In this document: positions 5,865 through 7,041 of the stretch, in pieces
How the letters are laid out: each line of letters opens with the position of its first letter
How positions within the stretch are numbered: the first letter of the stretch is position 1
Notes under the pieces: model-generated
Told to the model about the DNA's origin: nothing
Databases searched by the model: none
What the model saw: only the letters and a program-made list of their open reading frames with translations
Assembly: GCA_001780385.1 (NCBI GenBank)
Contig: MFGW01000088.1
Span: 4,280-11,320, forward strand
DNA length: 7,041 bases
Reading direction: 5' to 3'
DNA from: Candidatus Fischerbacteria bacterium RBG_13_37_8
Lineage (GTDB): Bacteria > Acidobacteriota > HRBIN11 > MFGW01
Position numbers and translations under genes: made by a program

Positions 5865-6340
5865 AATTATACACGTTAATAATGAATTTTGCCATTTGTT
5901 CTCTGCTTACATAAAGAGCTGGACAGTACATATTTGGTGCACATCCGTTCACGACTCCAGCATTATACAACGCTTCTATATAACCGCAGAAAGGATTAGC
6001 TGGTGGCACATCATTGAAAATATCTGTACAGCTTATAATCATACATGAACCCGGATTCGCTGCTTCCAAGGCCTGGCAAATAAACTTTGCCATTCCCTGC
6101 CGATATGATACCCATATACATGCCATGCCTCAGCATAACTATCTCGTTCTACCGTCTCAACCAATGTAACATCCCAATGAGTGGATGGTCTGTTGGCAGC
6201 AGGAGCTATCAATGAATAGCATTGTAAGCATTGCCCGGTTTGTCCGGTTGCAATTGTTCCGTATGCGGCATCATATGCGTGATCAAGCAGATTCTGAAAG
6301 TCATTATTAAACAATGACAGGTTATTTTCTTAAAGATCAT
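5854..6340 (-). pseudogene. Frameshifted gene for an exported SLH-domain protein
   Basis: ATG 6340, after a strong AAAGGAGG site (6355-6348), starts MIFKKITCHCLIM, a signal-peptide-like opening, but this frame stops at 6209. A second frame is open to 6039. It contains an S-layer-homology (SLH)-like start, PSTHWDVTLVETVERDSYAEA, that runs out near 6125. A third frame (6126-5854) carries the rest of that module, RQGMAKFICQALEAANPGSC, then a second SLH module. The second module begins FNDVPPANPFCGYIEALYNAG and continues with GC, MYCP and VSREQMAKFI, ending at TGA 5854. Two shifts in the same direction, equivalent to two single-base losses, would join the parts. SLH modules attach exported proteins to the cell envelope, and this protein has lost continuity, so it is probably non-functional. 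Sequencing error is the alternative. Its start lies 14 bases after the stop of the DUF6569 gene, so both sit on one transcript. Confidence 0.7.
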
Positions 6341-6354
6341 AGAGACGCCTCCTT

Positions 6355-7041
6355 TTATTTATAATATTTGAATGCTCTGTAGTCTCTACGTCGCTTGTAG
6401 TTGGACATCACCTTTTCTTTCTCGCTTTTTATCATTCTAAAAAATGCCATATGAATTACCTGCTCCTGGTCAACGAGCGCAGAACCAACCATATTTTCCG
6501 TTTCTAACCGGTAATCCCATCCCTTTCCGATAGATTTGAATTTCTTTGCTTCGCATGATAGCGCTTCTTCAAGAAAAGCATGGGCAATTTCCTGTGATGA
6601 CTTCTTTCCGCCATTTGATTTTTCAATAAGTGCATCCATTGCATAGCTTCTTACTAATTTATTATGGAGATTCTTGTAGGCTGTATCAAGTGAGACGAAA
6701 TCAAAACCTGCAATCTCGCCATTTATGAACACGAAAAGTCCTTTTTGTGAAGGCATGCATGTAAAAGCTTCCATGTAATTTTTCAGGTCATTTTCCTTAT
6801 ATGAATACACATCTTTCAACGCATCAGTTGTTGAAGGAGTTTTTGTTCTACCATACATTGCTTTTATATCATCCCAAATTTCAGATTGATCGGAATCATA
6901 TGATCCATTATCAATAAGTGATGCTGTTACAGTAGGAGTTTTTCTTCTTCTGAAAGCTGGAGTCATTAATTCACCAGATTCATTAAAATAAGGTGTTGTA
7001 TAAGACCATCTTCGCTGTTCAGTGCAGCTCACTGGAATAAC
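6355..7041 (-). CDS. DUF6569/ARPP-1-like protein (5' end outside window)
   Basis: The frame is open at the right edge and ends at TAA 6355, giving 228 visible residues. The first codons (VIPVSCTEQRRWSY) already lie inside a conserved block, so the in-frame GTG at 7032 is not the start. Features match my recollection of the DUF6569/ARPP-1 domain: the SCTEQRRW box, a helix with SDQSEIWDDI, a strand pair QKGLFVFINGEIAGFDFV, a YAMDAL helix, GKGWDYR, and a final strand VIHMAFF. A very basic tail follows (KRRRDYRAFKYYK). The visible part shows no signal peptide or membrane segment. The biochemical role of the family is not established. Its name comes from gene association with ADP-ribosylglycohydrolase, rhodanese and phosphatase genes, none of which is visible here. 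The SLH pseudogene directly follows it. Confidence 0.6.
   Translation of the reverse strand, partial: VIPVSCTEQRRWSYTTPYFNESGELMTPAFRRRKTPTVTASLIDNGSYDSDQSEIWDDIKAMYGRTKTPSTTDALKDVYSYKENDLKNYMEAFTCMPSQKGLFVFINGEIAGFDFVSLDTAYKNLHNKLVRSYAMDALIEKSNGGKKSSQEIAHAFLEEALSCEAKKFKSIGKGWDYRLETENMVGSALVDQEQVIHMAFFRMIKSEKEKVMSNYKRRRDYRAFKYYK

Noticed and set aside
1..7041. CRISPR array, tRNA, rRNA, insertion sequence or attachment site
   Set aside because: No regularly spaced direct repeats, cloverleaf-like sequence, transposase or integrase motifs, or flanking inverted or direct repeats were seen on either strand.

Overview
The window is AT-rich (mid-to-high 30s % GC by eye). Every gene I can support lies on the minus strand, so the biological reading order runs from base 7041 down to base 1. 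Strong AAGGAGG-type ribosome sites, near-consensus sigma70-type promoters, Sec signal peptides, S-layer homology (SLH) modules of the cysteine-containing type and a full-length transketolase all point to a bacterium. It is probably an uncultivated, environmental, Gram-negative-type lineage. The sequence does not fix the phylum, and no rRNA, tRNA, CRISPR array, insertion sequence or phage gene is visible.

Layout in transcription order: (1) 7041-6355, a DUF6569/ARPP-1-like protein whose 5' end lies outside the window. (2) 6340-5854, an SLH-domain gene broken over three reading frames, whose ribosome site overlaps the end of gene 1. (3) 5794-3869, an intact 641-residue transketolase with an altered Mg/TPP-binding GDG motif. 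(4) A 242-bp gap holding a good promoter and a nested inverted repeat, leading to (5) 3626-3336, a compact RyR-domain protein, and (6) 3324-3136, a 62-residue protein of unknown family in the same transcription unit. (7) 3066-2845, a HicB-type antitoxin with its own promoter, followed by (8) 2852-2790, a 20-codon remnant of the hicA toxin. (9) 2725-2342, a secreted C39-like cysteine protease fragment that is cut short. (10) 2079-1, a large secreted zinc metalloprotease (HEXXH with a Met-turn) with a C-terminal Trp-containing beta-propeller that runs off the left edge.

The only clear housekeeping function is the transketolase (non-oxidative pentose phosphate or Calvin-type carbon shuffling). 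The rest looks accessory: small regulatory or conflict-type genes (RyR, HicB/HicA remnant, DUF6569) and exported proteins (SLH, C39-like, metalloprotease). At least three loci show decay: the SLH gene, hicA, and probably the C39-like gene. This suggests a region where dispensable genes are being lost. The items most worth following are the RyR plus 62-residue gene pair with its structured leader, the antitoxin left with a beheaded toxin, the metalloprotease-propeller architecture, and the SDA-for-GDG transketolase. I did not find one convincing, complete, novel multi-gene system.
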